Of a stretch of DNA of 64,000 nucleotides, positions 12,301-24,233 are shown piece by piece. Position 1 is the first letter of the stretch. The number at the start of each line of letters is the position of its first letter. Origin of the DNA: Carallia brachiata (lineage: Eukaryota; Streptophyta; Magnoliopsida; Malpighiales; Rhizophoraceae); assembly GCA_021464245.1 (NCBI GenBank), contig JADCRB010000089.1:682001-746000 (forward strand), read 5' to 3'. The position numbers and the translations under genes are program-made. The notes under the pieces were generated by a model that was not told where the DNA came from, made no database searches, and saw nothing but the letters and a program-made list of their open reading frames with translations.

Positions 12301-12810
12301 CAAGGTTGTCAGAATCGGACCGGAAATATTAGTGGGTCAAGGTTCAACCGGTTCAACCGGTCGAACCGATATTTGAACCGGTATTTATTAATATATATAT
12401 TTATAAAAATAATTTTAAAAAATAATACTTATACATTATTATTAAATATTACTTTTTTAATTTTTAAGGATTAAATTGAAAATTTTAATAAATTTAGGAC
12501 TAAATTGAAAGTTTTGATACATTTAGGACTAAATTGAAAATTTTAATTAAATTTAAAACTCAAATTATAATTTAAATAAACATTGGGATCAAATTATAAT
12601 TTATAAAACTTTTATACCTGGTTTGAACCGGTTGAACCGGGTCCGTTTTTGACCGGTTTTCACCGGTTTTGACCGATTTTTGACCGGTTCAAACCTGTTT
12701 TGACCGGTCCGAGTTAAGGAGTAACTGTAAGCTATAAACGGTTCGGACCTTTGACCGGTCACCGGTTGAACCGGTCGGACCGGCCGGTCCGACCAATTTT
12801 TACAACATTG
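12301..12810. mobile_element. 510-bp hAT-like non-autonomous element rich in CCGGTT motifs
   Basis: The left end is CAAGGTTGTCAGAATCGG and the complement of the right end is CAATGTTGTAAAAATTGG, which agree at 14 of 18 positions. A perfect 8-bp direct repeat, ATTAAATC, flanks it (12293-12300 and 12811-12818). Both subterminal regions are packed with AACCGGTT and GACCGGT motifs around an AT-rich core. The 8-bp duplication and CA-starting ends fit hAT. A diverged relative lies at 25317-25953. Confidence 0.82.
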
Positions 12811-13328
12811 ATTAAATCCGAAGCAATTTTGCTTTTATTATGTATTCTAATATGACACATTAATTCCAATTTCGTTAGCTATGTATTCTAAAAATACACA
12901 TAAATCAAAATATTTTATATTTCCTTATATTATACTCTTGGCAATTCTAAACGCACATATATTAAACACACATATACTAATCTGGGATTTACAGCAAATT
13001 TTTTTTTTGGGAATATATAAAAGAAAATCCAGCCAATATACAGCCTATTATTAGCCAAAAATCGGAATAATCAACAGAAATAATAATTAAATAAATCGTC
13101 AATCATCGGATAACAATTGGTCAATCTCAGCGACAATCACAGCCATTGGTCTACTGAAAATTTTTGTCTTGGGGCCCGCATACAATCCTTGATCCGACGG
13201 CTATTAGAAGAGAGTCGTCCAAAACCCTTAAAATTATTCTCTGTCGTCTTCTTCTTCTTCTTGCTATTACTTTGTTCAAACTTTGGAGGGCCAATTATCT
13301 TTTTTTTTTAAAAAAAGAAAAAGAAAAA

Positions 13329-15765
13329 ATGAGTTACCAGAAAATATCTCACGAACACCACTATCCTCCTCCAGGTTTTTTTTTTTAAAATTTTCCATAA
13401 TTAATTACAATACGTGTATAAATCGTGTTTAAATTTCTTATTTCAATTTTTTTCCCCAATTTTTATTCGAATTCTTTTGGGTTTTTTTTTACACTTAATT
13501 TTTGTGAATTTTTGGCTGATATTTTGCTCAATTCAATGACGTTGACAGGTTACGCGCAGCCTTATCCACCGCCGGGGCATCCGCCATCGGCGCCGCCCCC
13601 TCCACCGTACGAAGGGTACCCGCCTCCGCCTCCACCGCCACCGGCCGGGTATCCGGCGTACCCGCCTCCGGGGCCACGTCAGCAATATGAAGGCTACCAA
13701 GGGTATTTCGCAGAAGGCTATCCCCCGCCTCCGCCGCCTCCTCCTCCTCCCGGCCACCCGCAATATCAGCACTATCACTATGAGCATCACCATTACCAAG
13801 ATAATTCCGATGGTTGCGCCTCCTTCTTAAGAGGGTGGTACGCTCTCTCTCTCTCATCCTTGCCTTGTTACAGACAGATACTTTTTACCTTATGATCACC
13901 AAAAAAATCATCACATTAATATTTTTTAATGTCAAATTTGTAATATATTTGAATTTATTGTCAATTAAACATATTCCACTATGGGCGATTGTAAAAGAGA
14001 AGGGAAAAGGGACTGTAGCTAGTAAAATCTTAGTACTGATATTGTCTTGATTTATAGCAATTTCATCATTCTGGTTTCATTGAAGTAGTTGTATAATCTT
14101 ACAGCTAGGTTAGCGTAATCACTTATGGATTTGTGGTAGCTCAATATGCGTTTCGTCTTCTGAGATTTTCTGGGCTTTATTTTTATGTATGCTTAATTGT
14201 AGTTTTTATATATGCATGAAGCGGGCTTTTTAAAAGGTTTATGGTGTGTGTTTGGTGTTTGCTTCATGTAACTTCAAATTCTACCAGTGATACTCTTACT
14301 TAATCGAATAATCGGCCAGGCTGGGTTGTATGGTTCTTATGGAAATGCACATTCTTATCTTCATTTGATGGTAATGAGTTCTGTGATCTTAGCATAAATT
14401 GTGTTGGCACATGTACAATTTGGGATTGGAAAAAGAAATTTTTTGGATATAACTCAGCGGTGTGGTTGGTTGGCCTCAGCTAGGTAACAGGCTCAGCTAA
14501 GAGTGTTAGGCTTGATAAGTCAACTTACGGGACAACAAAAAATAGCAAAAAGGATTGCAGCATAATCACATCACTACATATAAGTTTTGGCTTTTTAGCT
14601 CAACTTTGGGATTTGGTAAAGCTTGCTCATTAGTTGTAAGGCAAATTATGGTCTAATATTTATGAACTAGTCTAAGTGGAAAGTTCAACATATGATAAAG
14701 TGTATATTACTCTGCTTTTTAAAACAAATTTTAGATATAAAGCAGTTCATCAGTTTTCCTTCCAATTAACTGTTTGCTTGCATCTGATGCCTCTCAATTC
14801 TAATCTTGATAATTTCCCTCTTACATGCCTCATTTGTACATGTAAACCTGACTGGCAAAGACATTCAGTTTGCATGTTCTTCAAGTCACGTGTCTCTGGC
14901 TGCTGCTCGGATGCCTTTCATAAATGGTTTCATGGTATATAAGGCAAAAACTGACTGTAGCACTTCTAGGCCTAATGCTTTGTTACACAATGACGATTGC
15001 AAACCTTAGATTTGCACTGTAATGGAGGATTTTGAAGAGTTAACGGAGGATTTTGAAGAGTTAACAGAATTTGCACACATGCAACAGTCTCACAGATCTA
15101 GCATTTGTGAATAGCCATTTAGACAGAAGCTCTAGGAAGGAGTATGCATATGTGCACTCGCTCAAGTGGGCGAGAGGTTGACACACCCTTACAGACCTAA
15201 CATTCTCAAATACAAATTTACAAACACTGCATGAGAGAGAGAGAGAGAGAGAGAGAGAGTGTTATGTGATCACGACTAAAGTTCACGAAAAAAATGCTTA
15301 TTGTCATAATCTTTGTGTTTCTATCCTCTGAAAGTTATATATTTTTCATTATGCATCTTTGTTGTGGACGTATAGTGGTTTCCTATTGTGGATTTTTCAA
15401 GGAGGCCAAAATGATATTGGGTTTATATCTTTAATTTCATAGTATTTGTGGGAGCGCTTCACAATTCATTAGGGCCGTGAATACTTCCAGTCTCCTTTAT
15501 GTTAGGAAATTAGGATTGATGGATACCATCAGTCATTCTCAAGGCTTTCTAGAAGGCCTCATGCTTGTACTTCAAATAGAGATTAGATGGAATTTGTGAT
15601 AGACTTGTTCAATTTTTTGGCAGATAATGCCTGGTGAAATTAACATCCTCAAAGCATACTGATTCTAGTATGTTTTCAAAAGACTGATGGAAGAAATTCT
15701 TATTTCGTGTGTGCAGCTTGGCTGCGCTTTGTTGCTGTTGTCTGTTGGAGGAATGCTGCTTTTAA
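13329..15765 (+). CDS. CYSTM (cysteine-rich transmembrane module) protein with proline-rich N terminus
   Basis: Small tail-anchored membrane protein of the CYSTM family, linked in plants and yeast to stress tolerance; the molecular function is unknown. Exons are 13329-13374, 13549-13837 and 15717-15765, phases agree, and the product is 127 residues. The N-terminal 95 residues or so are rich in Pro, Tyr and Gly with repeated GYPPPPPPP-type blocks. A His/Tyr-rich patch follows (HYHYEHHHYQD), then the hallmark module GCLAALCCCCLLEECCF at the C terminus. The module is split across the exon 2/3 junction: exon 2 ends after TG and exon 3 supplies the third base of the Cys codon. Intron 2 is about 1.9 kb, holds a GA microsatellite (15232-15259) and a 21-bp duplication (15024-15065), and contains no other gene. 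Arg-rich frames opposite exon 2 are shadows of its GC-rich codons. Confidence 0.88.
15024..15065. repeat. Perfect 21-bp tandem duplication in CYSTM intron 2
   Basis: Two identical back-to-back copies of a 21-base unit beginning GGAGGATTTTG and ending GTTAAC. It is probably neutral. Confidence 0.9.
15232..15259. repeat. GA microsatellite in CYSTM intron 2
   Basis: Simple GA dinucleotide run of about 14 units within the intron. Confidence 0.9.
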
Positions 15766-18700
15766 AATATGGATTTGTCTAATAAACTGCCTGATGTTAT
15801 CTGGGATCTGGTGATCATGCCTTCTTGGTTTGTATCAGAGATTCTATACCTGTGTGACTGTCTATTCCCAATTACAATGGACTTAAACTTCATCATTTCT
15901 TCAAGCTTGTAAACAGTATTTATAATGCAAACTTTACTGATTTGTATGTATATCTCAACTTCAAATGTGGCCTCCCTTAACTAAGCGTTTGCAGAAGGTC
16001 ATATTAGTTGACGCGATAAACATCATGTTAATTGCATGATGAGGTTGTTAGTACCTTCAAGAAGTGTCCTGTGACTGGAGGAGTGGACCTCAGCCCCCTA
16101 TGAAGTTGCTGATGATGGTCCAAGCAGCATTAGTTAGTAAGAGCCTCTTTCATATTAATGTGCAGATGCAGCGAGTAGGTTGTTATTGGTACATAGTAGG
16201 TCCTTATCCTTTCTTGGACTCTTTGCGAATTCTGCATTGGCTAATACGGACATTTTGCAGTCTGTATTTGGGAATAACCACCTTTTCTTTTGGTTGATGG
16301 GAATAACCACTTTATTAAAACAGCAGCTCGAACCGAAATCTTACCGGACTAAGATTAGTTTCGGCTAAACCATAAATGAGTCGAGTTAAACTAAGTTTTG
16401 ACGAGTGTTTATGTTTGATTCAATTAACTAATGTGCCTAAACGAGATTCGGCATCGCATATTGTTTGGCAAAGGAGTCAAGCTGCATCGAGTCTATTGTG
16501 TTCAGTTGAGGCTGGTTGAGTAAACAAATTGAAATGAACCAATATTTTGTTGGATGAATAATTTGTTGAAGTTTATGATATTAGCATAAATTATTGAAAT
16601 TATGAAAGTTCAATGTTATAAACAAAATTTAAATGAAACGAGAGCTATTTATTTTAGTAAAGGTAACTCAAGAAAATATAAAAATACATTTGGCAAACTA
16701 GCCTTCTTTGTTAGCGCGACCCTCAAAATGCAAACTCATCTTTGGTAACTGTGATCAAGCGCAATACCCCTATATGCAGGAAATCATAAGGTAAGAAGAC
16801 TATAACGGTAGTGTGAAGCGTCCTAGAGAGGTTCATACAATTACAACAACCAGGGCCTCACCATATTTTGACATCATACAAATCATAAGTTCGAAAGGAC
16901 GGACCTTCATACCGAATAGTTCAATTACCCTAATAAAGATTAACAAAAAAAAATAATAATACAAAAAATTTCAATGTTTAGGCTAACACCAAGTTCTGTT
17001 GTACTCAAAGGTAGGTTAATTGCTTCAAGAGTAAAGGGCGTGGCAGTGGCAGCCATGTTTGCAAAGAGGATCTAATTGGACTTCATGGAAGCAAGGCATT
17101 ACTATAATGTTAAAATAGTATATTTAGCGTGTGCACATTTGCAACCAAGTCTTGAAATATGCACCAGAGTGCGACAGTAGATGCAAGTCAAAGAGCAGCC
17201 GAAGAACTGAAGCCCATATAAATCCATACGGCCAGGCATCTGGCACCTACAGCAATTCAAGCTAAATCAGCGTAACTCAGTGATGGCCAGTGCCGTGGGA
17301 ATGGCATTAATATAAAGTAACAAAATGTTGTTTACAAGAAGGCAACACGAGCATCCAGGGACAAGAAAATGCAGTTCATGAACGTCCTCACTCTAGTGAA
17401 AACTATGTTGAAAATGCCACGGCTGAATTCAAACAAATTATGTGTTCATTAATAATATTCATGCACGGGTATCTCTTGGTCTATCTTGGGATATGCTGAC
17501 TTCACACAAGCATTCAACTATACTGAACCAAAAAAAAAAAAACTGGTACGGCAACCCTTGGCTGAAAGTTGAGACCCAAAAAAAAAAAAAAAGGACTTCA
17601 CATTAAATTCAACCCACCAAAGCTAGTAATTAAGAGGTAATTGTTCAAGCTCAAAAAAGTTGTGCAAAGCTACAATGGTCATTATAACCAGAATGTAGAT
17701 GCTCAATGCGGGCTTATAAGTCATGATGCTGTTCTATTGCAGATGCAAGCTAAACAAAGATCCAAGATTCCCCAAAGCTGGACAACATGAGATTTACCAA
17801 TTATTAGGGTCCTGAAACACGATTTTGCACGGCAGACATTTCACGTAAACTGTCCGAGAAAAATAGGTAAATAAAGAAATGGATAAAAAGGTAATGTTGA
17901 AAGTGAACACCAAATGCTACTCTGAAAGAAATTTCAGGACCAACCACACTTGTCATCTAGAAGTTACACCATGGACAAACTGCTGACAATATGAAATGCA
18001 TGAGTATTGTGGCAGAGGGAGATGTTACTTGTATAAGGCTCAAGAACAAAAGCATCCATTCAACTAGGTAAAGAAGGCCACATTACCATGGCAACTATAA
18101 CACCTCAACAATTCTTCGCACAATTACAGGATACATATACTTGCTTAAAAAAATAAGCAACTCTCTTCAACCTTGAGACAGGGCATTGCACAAACCAATC
18201 ATCGAAAATGAACGCAATATATAGCTAGATTAATGAACAACAAGTGAAAAAATAAATGAAAAGAAGTAACAAAAGATAACTAAGAGCATCCGTGGATACC
18301 ATATGTGTATCAATCATATTCTATCAAACTCTTTCTCAAAGCTTCAGCTGCAATTTAGTAACTAATACAACTTGCCAGCACATAACACAAATTTCTTGTG
18401 CTAACTCAGCAATAACTCTCCATTGCCCACAGCAGATATCAGAACTCCAAATTAGAAACACCACACAAAAGCATCTCATCCTTCCCATCCTCCCTCCCTA
18501 CCACCCCAAAAGGAAAAGGAAAAAAAAAACAAAAAAACAATGGCATTTCCATGCACGCAAACAATGTCTTCAGGAATCATGTCAAATGATAAGCTAATAC
18601 CACGAGGTCACAGGTCCTATGATACACATAATGGGAAATTTGTGAACAACACGCAACGATGTTCAGTATAGCCCCAAGTTACTTTAGTGAAGAACATAGG

Positions 18701-19319
18701 GGGGCAAGAAAAAGGCAGTTGAAGCACAGACTCACTATCCTATTATTAGGCTGCAAACCACAGCTTGACAAATTCAAAGTGAAAGAAAGCATAACACTGG
18801 TAAATTGAGAGACTATTATCGACATGAACATGAAAGACACGTTTGTAATTCACGGAAACTTCATTCCGCAACTAAGTTTCCAATATTAGCTGAAAGATCC
18901 GTATCGGACCATCTCAAAAAATGTCAAAATTTCGAATTGGATAAGAAGCATAGCTATTCACATTTATATCACGATCCATCACTAAGCAACTAAACTCGAT
19001 GCCATATGGTGTTGTTGCCATCACAGTGGCTATTTGTCTCAGTATTTTCAAAGAGTAATGGATAGCAGACCCCAATATCACTAATGCTGAATTACTTAAA
19101 ACTCAAATTAAGGGGCAAATTAGGGGGGGAGAAAAACCATCTAATCTAAAGTTACATTATATATATGTCTCTCAATTAGGGTTCCTGCATCGCATTGCTA
19201 AATAAGAAGCAATCGTAAAATTTTCCCAATACCACTGACTAATGCTGGAATTACTTAATAAAACTCAAATTCAGAGAATAGAAAATAAAATCACTTTCAG
19301 GCCAACCTTAGCCTAAAGA
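15766..19319. other. Region without a recognised gene
   Basis: About 3.5 kb between the CYSTM gene and the 3' end of the minus-strand acidic-protein gene. No frame here has conserved text, and codon-like structure is absent. The first part is likely the 3' untranslated region of the CYSTM transcript. The last few hundred bases may be the 3' untranslated region of the acidic-protein gene. Two short A runs lie near 17530 and 17579. I see no tRNA, transposon ends or long repeats. A non-coding transcript is possible but unsupported. Confidence 0.4.
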
Positions 19320-19977
19320 TTACGCATCGCTATCATCATCATCGTCTTCGTCGTCGTCCTCGTCGTCTTCATTGGCTATATAAACCCCAGGCAGAACAGA
19401 TCGCCGGCGTGTCCTTGACGACAGGATATTATCCAAATCAACCTCAGCTAGCGGATCATCCTCTAGATCAGTATCATCATCACCGTCGAATTCACTGCCA
19501 TCGTCGTCGTCGTCGTCGTCTCCTCCTCCTCCTCCTCCTCTCCTTTTCTATCATTATCCCTTTCCCCTTCCTATCCACAACCGGAGGCTCTCCATCAACT
19601 CCGTCCTCCTCATCCTCCTCCTCCTCGTCTTCGTCCTCATCGTCATCACCACCAGCAGCATATTCTGCGACGCCGTTTTCGCAGGTGCCACCCTTCTCGG
19701 CATTCTCTTGGGACTGGAGCCAGAATCGTTGGTCGAAGGTGCTGTGTTTATTATCTCTTCTGTGTTATTATCTTCGCGGCGGCTGGTGAAGGGTTGCCGT
19801 TGTTTGAAGCGGCGGCGGCGGCGGCGGCGGCGTGCTGGAGCTTTTGAGCTTTAATTGTGTGACCTTGATTTTCTTCTTCTTCTTCTTCTTCTCTTCTTGC
19901 CTTTTTTCTAAGGAGATGGGATCGAATTTGCGTTTGCTGGGCAACGTGGGTTCGATTGGGCTATTGGTTTCTGCCAT
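19320..19977 (-). CDS. Acidic, low-complexity nuclear-type protein of unknown function (frame-broken)
   Basis: I do not recognise a named family. A minus-strand start at 19977 opens MAETNSPIEPTLPSKRKFDP, then a lysine run, then a proline run. The frame stops near 19770, but text of the same style continues in another frame to about 19660 (PRRVAPA), then in the first frame as an Asp/Glu-rich block (about 19660-19530). The last part lies again in the second frame, with DDPLAEVDLDNILSSRTRRR, GVYIAN and an Asp/Glu tail to a stop at 19320-19322. At least three frame changes are needed over 660 bases, so this is either assembly error in low-complexity DNA or a decaying gene. LDNILSSRTRRR is faintly like the CHZ histone-chaperone motif. 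A basic KRK segment and acidic tail fit a nuclear protein. I am unsure of function and exact structure. Confidence 0.5.
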
Positions 19978-21118
19978 TGTTTGATTTTTGATTGATCGTT
20001 TCTATTCTTCGCCCTGCAACTCAAAGATCCGTACTCTCTAGGTTCCTATCGTTGGGGTTTATTGGGCTTTTATATTTTGGCTAAAATCTGTCCTTTAATT
20101 TAATCGTAAATCCAACTTTTTATTTTTTGACAATTTTTTTTTGTCAAGAGTCGTTATATATGAAGTAGAGACTCTTATTCAACCGCCTTTTACTATAAGA
20201 TACTTTTGAGCATGAGAATAGTTTTAAATTTGATTTAGTATTAATAAAATTAAAATTTAATATTATATTTATATTTAAATATTTTTTATTTGAAAAAATA
20301 TATCAACGTGAAAATTAAATTTAAGTTAATATTAAAAGTGTCGTTGCGTCCATACTTTCATATGTAATTTTTATTTTTGACAAAATCGATGCCTATGTTC
20401 CTATTACGATATTTTGTTCATTTCCAAAGTATTAAATTTATTAAAGTGTCTACCCTCGCGAGACTACCCTTTAATATGATTATTAAACATGACATGCCAT
20501 ATTTTTTTGCGTTTTTTCATTAACTTTTTATTAAATTCTAAAAAATTGTTAAAAAATAAAAAGAAGAAGTGAGAAAAGATGTCCCGTTATTATTTTTTAT
20601 AATATAATACTTACTAAAATTATAATTTGATAACATGAAAAGCATATAATATACACTTTCAAATTGTTTAAACAAAAAAAACATTGAGCTTTTTTGTTTA
20701 CTATACATTAACTTCGCATAAAATTATTTTTAAAGATGGAAGTCTTTAAAAAATAAACTTGATGCAGGACAAGGAAAGAAGTAAGATGACAGTCTAAAAA
20801 GGTATAGCCAATAACTGAGCGCTGGCATAACCTGTAATTTGGAAACATAAATGCATTATCAATAAATAAAAGGATTAAGAATGGTACTCCATAAATCTTA
20901 CATCAAGGATGGCGCTGCATCATTCTGACTAGCATTTTCGTTGGTAGGGGATGATGTTCTTATTTATTAGGTCATCATATACATATTTGTATGGCAAACA
21001 TGTGGCTACAACAGCAGATATAGAATCCAAAAGTTGCCGGTTAAATGAGATATAATCTTTATGATATGAGGCAAAGAGACCTTTATCTCTTTACCTTTAC
21101 TTACTATGTTCAGATGGT
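19978..21118. other. Intergenic, AT-rich
   Basis: The first 120 bases or so are the upstream region of the minus-strand acidic-protein gene. The rest is AT-rich with no supported gene. The 5' edge of the LINE that follows is not clear and may reach back into this stretch. Confidence 0.4.
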
Positions 21119-23508
21119 TTGTCTGTTCTTATGTCTCATGCTGCACATATGGAGAATATAATGACGCCAAATTTTGTTGGAGGGCCCTTAGTGACTCATC
21201 TGTTCTTTGCAGATGATAGATTTATATTCATAAGGGCGAGTGTAGTGGAATGCCAGCAGCTAAAATTGATTTTGTCACAATGTGAGGAAGCTTCAGGGCA
21301 AAAGGCTAACCTTGAGAAAACAAAGCTCTCTTTCAGCTGAAACATCTGTGAAGAGGACAAAGCTGCAATTTAAAGTTGTTTGAGGGTTACAACCATCAAG
21401 AGACCCCAAAAATATATTTATTTTTTCATGACTATAGAGCACTCAAAAAAAACAGATCTTTTCTTTAAGAGCATTGTTATATTTTCGAAAAAAAATGTGC
21501 TTGAAAAACTTCAAATGCAACTGATTGCATTTGGCTTGTAACTGTCTGTATTTCAAGTGCAACAAAAAATAAGAAAAAAAAAATTACTGTCATTTCTTTA
21601 CACATGAAATCTAACTAATTACACATCAAATCTGCCTGATTGTATTCGAAGAGTGTTTCAGACACTTTTGTTATGGAAATCTAACTTTTTTCTTTCTTTA
21701 ATCCTTGACAGGATCAGAAAAAGCTTGTTGGGTGGAAAGAGAAGTATCTCTCAGGGGCTGGTAAGGAAGTCTTCATTAAGGCTATGGTCCAAGTTGTGCC
21801 AACCTATATTATGAGTTGTTTTCTCCTTCCTAAGACCTTGTGTGGCGAGGTAGAGAGGTTAATCAACAACAGGTTCTGGTGGGGGAGTGCTGAGGAAGGG
21901 GACAAAATTCATTGGTTGGCTTTGGAAAAGATGACTTCTTCTAAAGCACTGGGTGGTCTGGGTTTTCGAGCTCTGCATAGATACAACCTTACAATGCTTG
22001 GAAAGCAGGTTTGGAGATTGCTTACCAATGAAGATTCATCGTTGTCCAGGATTTCAAAAAAGTGCTATTTTCCGAATGAGAATTTTTTGAGTGCGAAATT
22101 AAGGTATAACTGAATCTACACATGGCACAGCATCTGTACATCCCAAAAACTGCTTCAATCAAGCATTAGATGGCAGATTGGGGATGAAAAAAAGGTTGAT
22201 ATCTGGAAGGATCTATGGTTACCAGAGCAAAATGAGTTTAAAATCCTATCCATGAGGGTACAGTTGGCCTCAGATAAGGTGGGGACTCTTATTGATCCCG
22301 ATACCCACTGGTGGCGTGAAGGTTTCGTTAGAGAGCATTTTACTTCAAAGAACAACAACCAAATCTTGTCTATTCCACTAAGTATCCAAGCGGTAAAATC
22401 ATATGGCACTATGATACAAGAGGTGTTCACATAGTTAGGGTTGCATATCACCCTGCTAGGACTGTCTATTCAACAGCTTTTAGTGCAACATCGTCCTTCT
22501 CCTCCTTTAGCCAAAGTGGATGGAAGAAGATATGGAGCCTCCAAATCCCAAACAAGGTTAAGCATTTCCTTTGGAGGGTTTGTAAGGGTTTTCTCTTAAC
22601 CTTTCACTCTTTATTTCGGACGGGTATGAAGATTAATAATGTGTATCCTAGATGTGGTGAAACCAGTGAACCAACTGTCCGTGCCTTGCTAAAGTGCCCA
22701 TGGGTCGAAAGTATGTGGTTTGTAAGTCCAGTTGGTTTGCAGTTTAGAGAGCTACAGATTTTAGATTTTGTTGGCTAGTTCAACAATGTTGTGGAAGCAG
22801 CTTCATCGCTTTTCTCTGAGCTGGTAGCTATGCAAGCATGGGCCGTTTGGAGGTCTTGCAACCTCTTGGTGATAAAACACTCTCAAATGAGCCGTCCCAA
22901 AGTTGTAGAAATGGCTACTTCCTTGCTTTGTGATTTTCTTGAGGCTAGAGCCAAAGACCGGCGTCCATAGATTCAAAGGAGCAACCAATGTTGGAGGCTC
23001 CTAGAGCATGGACACTTGAAGATCAATATTGATGCAACAGTGATAAAAGATAAGACAGATCTTGGGGTGGTTTTTCATGATTATGCTGTTGGTGCAGTGT
23101 TGGTGAGCAAGAGTTTTGTGGGATCTTTTTCTCCAACAATTGCAAAATTGATGGCCATCCAGTTTGCTCTTCATCAGGCTGTGTCTCATAATATGCTGAA
23201 GATTGAACTTGAAACAAATTGCCAGGAAATGACAAAGGCCGTTCAAATCAACACAGAGTCTTCCCCACGCATTTTCATTTGGCTGAAGATATTAGAACTT
23301 TGGCTTCTAGTTTTGGTTTTTCTCTATCACTCAAATTTACAGAGAAGTTAACCAGGTTGCACCCGGTGTCACTCCAGCGGCGTTAATTACCACTGGAAAC
23401 ATGATCTGGTCTGCATTTTCATTGCATGATGTTTTTCTTCTTATTGACAAAATGTATGTAGAATTGCTTGATCAATAAATATGTGTCTTTGTTCTTAAAA
23501 AAAAAAAG
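21119..23508 (+). mobile_element. Decayed, 5'-truncated L1-type LINE (RT, zinc-knuckle and RNase H remnants)
   Basis: Non-LTR retrotransposon relic. At 21119-21340 is the reverse-transcriptase palm with the FADD box (HLFFADD) followed by GQKANLEKTK. At about 21712-22113 is the RT C-terminal region (LVGWKEKYLSGAGKEVFIKA, then RFWWGSAEEGDK). Linker text occupies about 22150-22434, and the zf-RVT region (WSLQIPNKVKHFLWRVCKG) is near 22520-22700. A plant-type RNase H remnant starts near 23016 (INIDAT). An A tract at about 23497-23508 marks the 3' end. Between 21345 and 21712 the expected RT text is missing or replaced by unrelated sequence. Several frame breaks and stops show the copy is dead. 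In the RNase H part the usual catalytic Glu is Lys (AKLMAI) and a later Asp is Asn (LETNC). No target-site duplication was found. Confidence 0.88.
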
Positions 23509-23847
23509 ATGCATGATCATTCACTTGTCAATGATGAATAAGAGATGCTATTTTCGATTCACTTGTTCACTTGTTAATTATATAGTTTTTCGACATTAAA
23601 ACCTAAATCAAATCAAAATTCCAATTTTATGATTGATTTCGATTAATTAATTATGAAATTAATTTGTTTAATCATAAATTTAGTTCGATTTGTTAGTTAA
23701 TCACAATTTTTTATTTTTTAAATAACCCCATTATAGTCTGTTTTTCGTATCTCATGAAGCAAGTGCAATTTTGCAGACAGAAATTATTATCACTTTGGAA
23801 GACGAACGTGCAAGTTATTCACTTGTAAAGGTCAATGCAAATTATGG

Positions 23848-24233
23848 GGTAATATCAAAGTCCTAAATTTTTATAATTAAGTTGTAAATTTTTTAATTTT
23901 TTTAATTAAATTCTATATTTTTAAATTTTTTACAATCAAATTCTTTTCATTAACAACTGCTAGTCAAACTATTTAAAATGTACTTTGACCAAGTAAATAT
24001 GAATTAAAAAATATAAATACAGCTTCTTCCATAATTGTTGGTTTAGTATTTTAAAATAATATTGTATTTAGGATTTTTTTAATTCATTGACTTGGTTAAA
24101 GTATATTTTAAATGATTTCACTGACTACAGTTAATTAAAAAAACTTGATTAGAGCTTAATTAAAAAAGTTAAAAAGTTTAAGATTTACTTATAAAAATTT
24201 ATAAAAATTTAGGATTGAAAAGAGTATTATTCC
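23848..24233. mobile_element. 386-bp foldback element, probably Mutator-like
   Basis: Left and right halves are imperfect inverted copies. The left arm reads TCCTAAATTTTTATAA near 23861 and the complement of the right arm begins the same way. Deeper arm sequence also pairs (for example TATTTAAAATGTACTTTG left against its near-complement right). A 12-bp direct repeat, TGCAAATTATGG, flanks it at 23836-23847 and 24234-24245. The outermost bases match less well than the arms, so the exact ends are uncertain by a few bases. Confidence 0.7.

Larger units (their letters stand above)
10426..13328. other. Intergenic region with two DNA transposons
   Basis: The 3' untranslated region of TRAP-beta probably covers the first few hundred bases. 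Nothing gene-like follows. The block holds the foldback element at 11654-12096 and the hAT-like element at 12301-12810. The end of the stretch (about 13090-13328) is the upstream region and leader of the CYSTM gene. Confidence 0.5.

Noticed and set aside
13528..13857. Arginine-rich minus-strand open frames opposite CYSTM exon 2
   Set aside because: They are shadows of GC-rich proline codons on the plus strand, with no family text and no matching splice structure.
13425..13895. Single 156-codon frame starting in CYSTM intron 1
   Set aside because: The start lies in the intron; splicing from 13374 to 13549 gives the family-like protein with the cysteine module.
18292..18597. 101-codon plus-strand frame in the empty 15.8-19.3 kb region
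   Set aside because: Composition is random-like, ending in a Lys run from an A-rich tract, and no conserved motif was seen.
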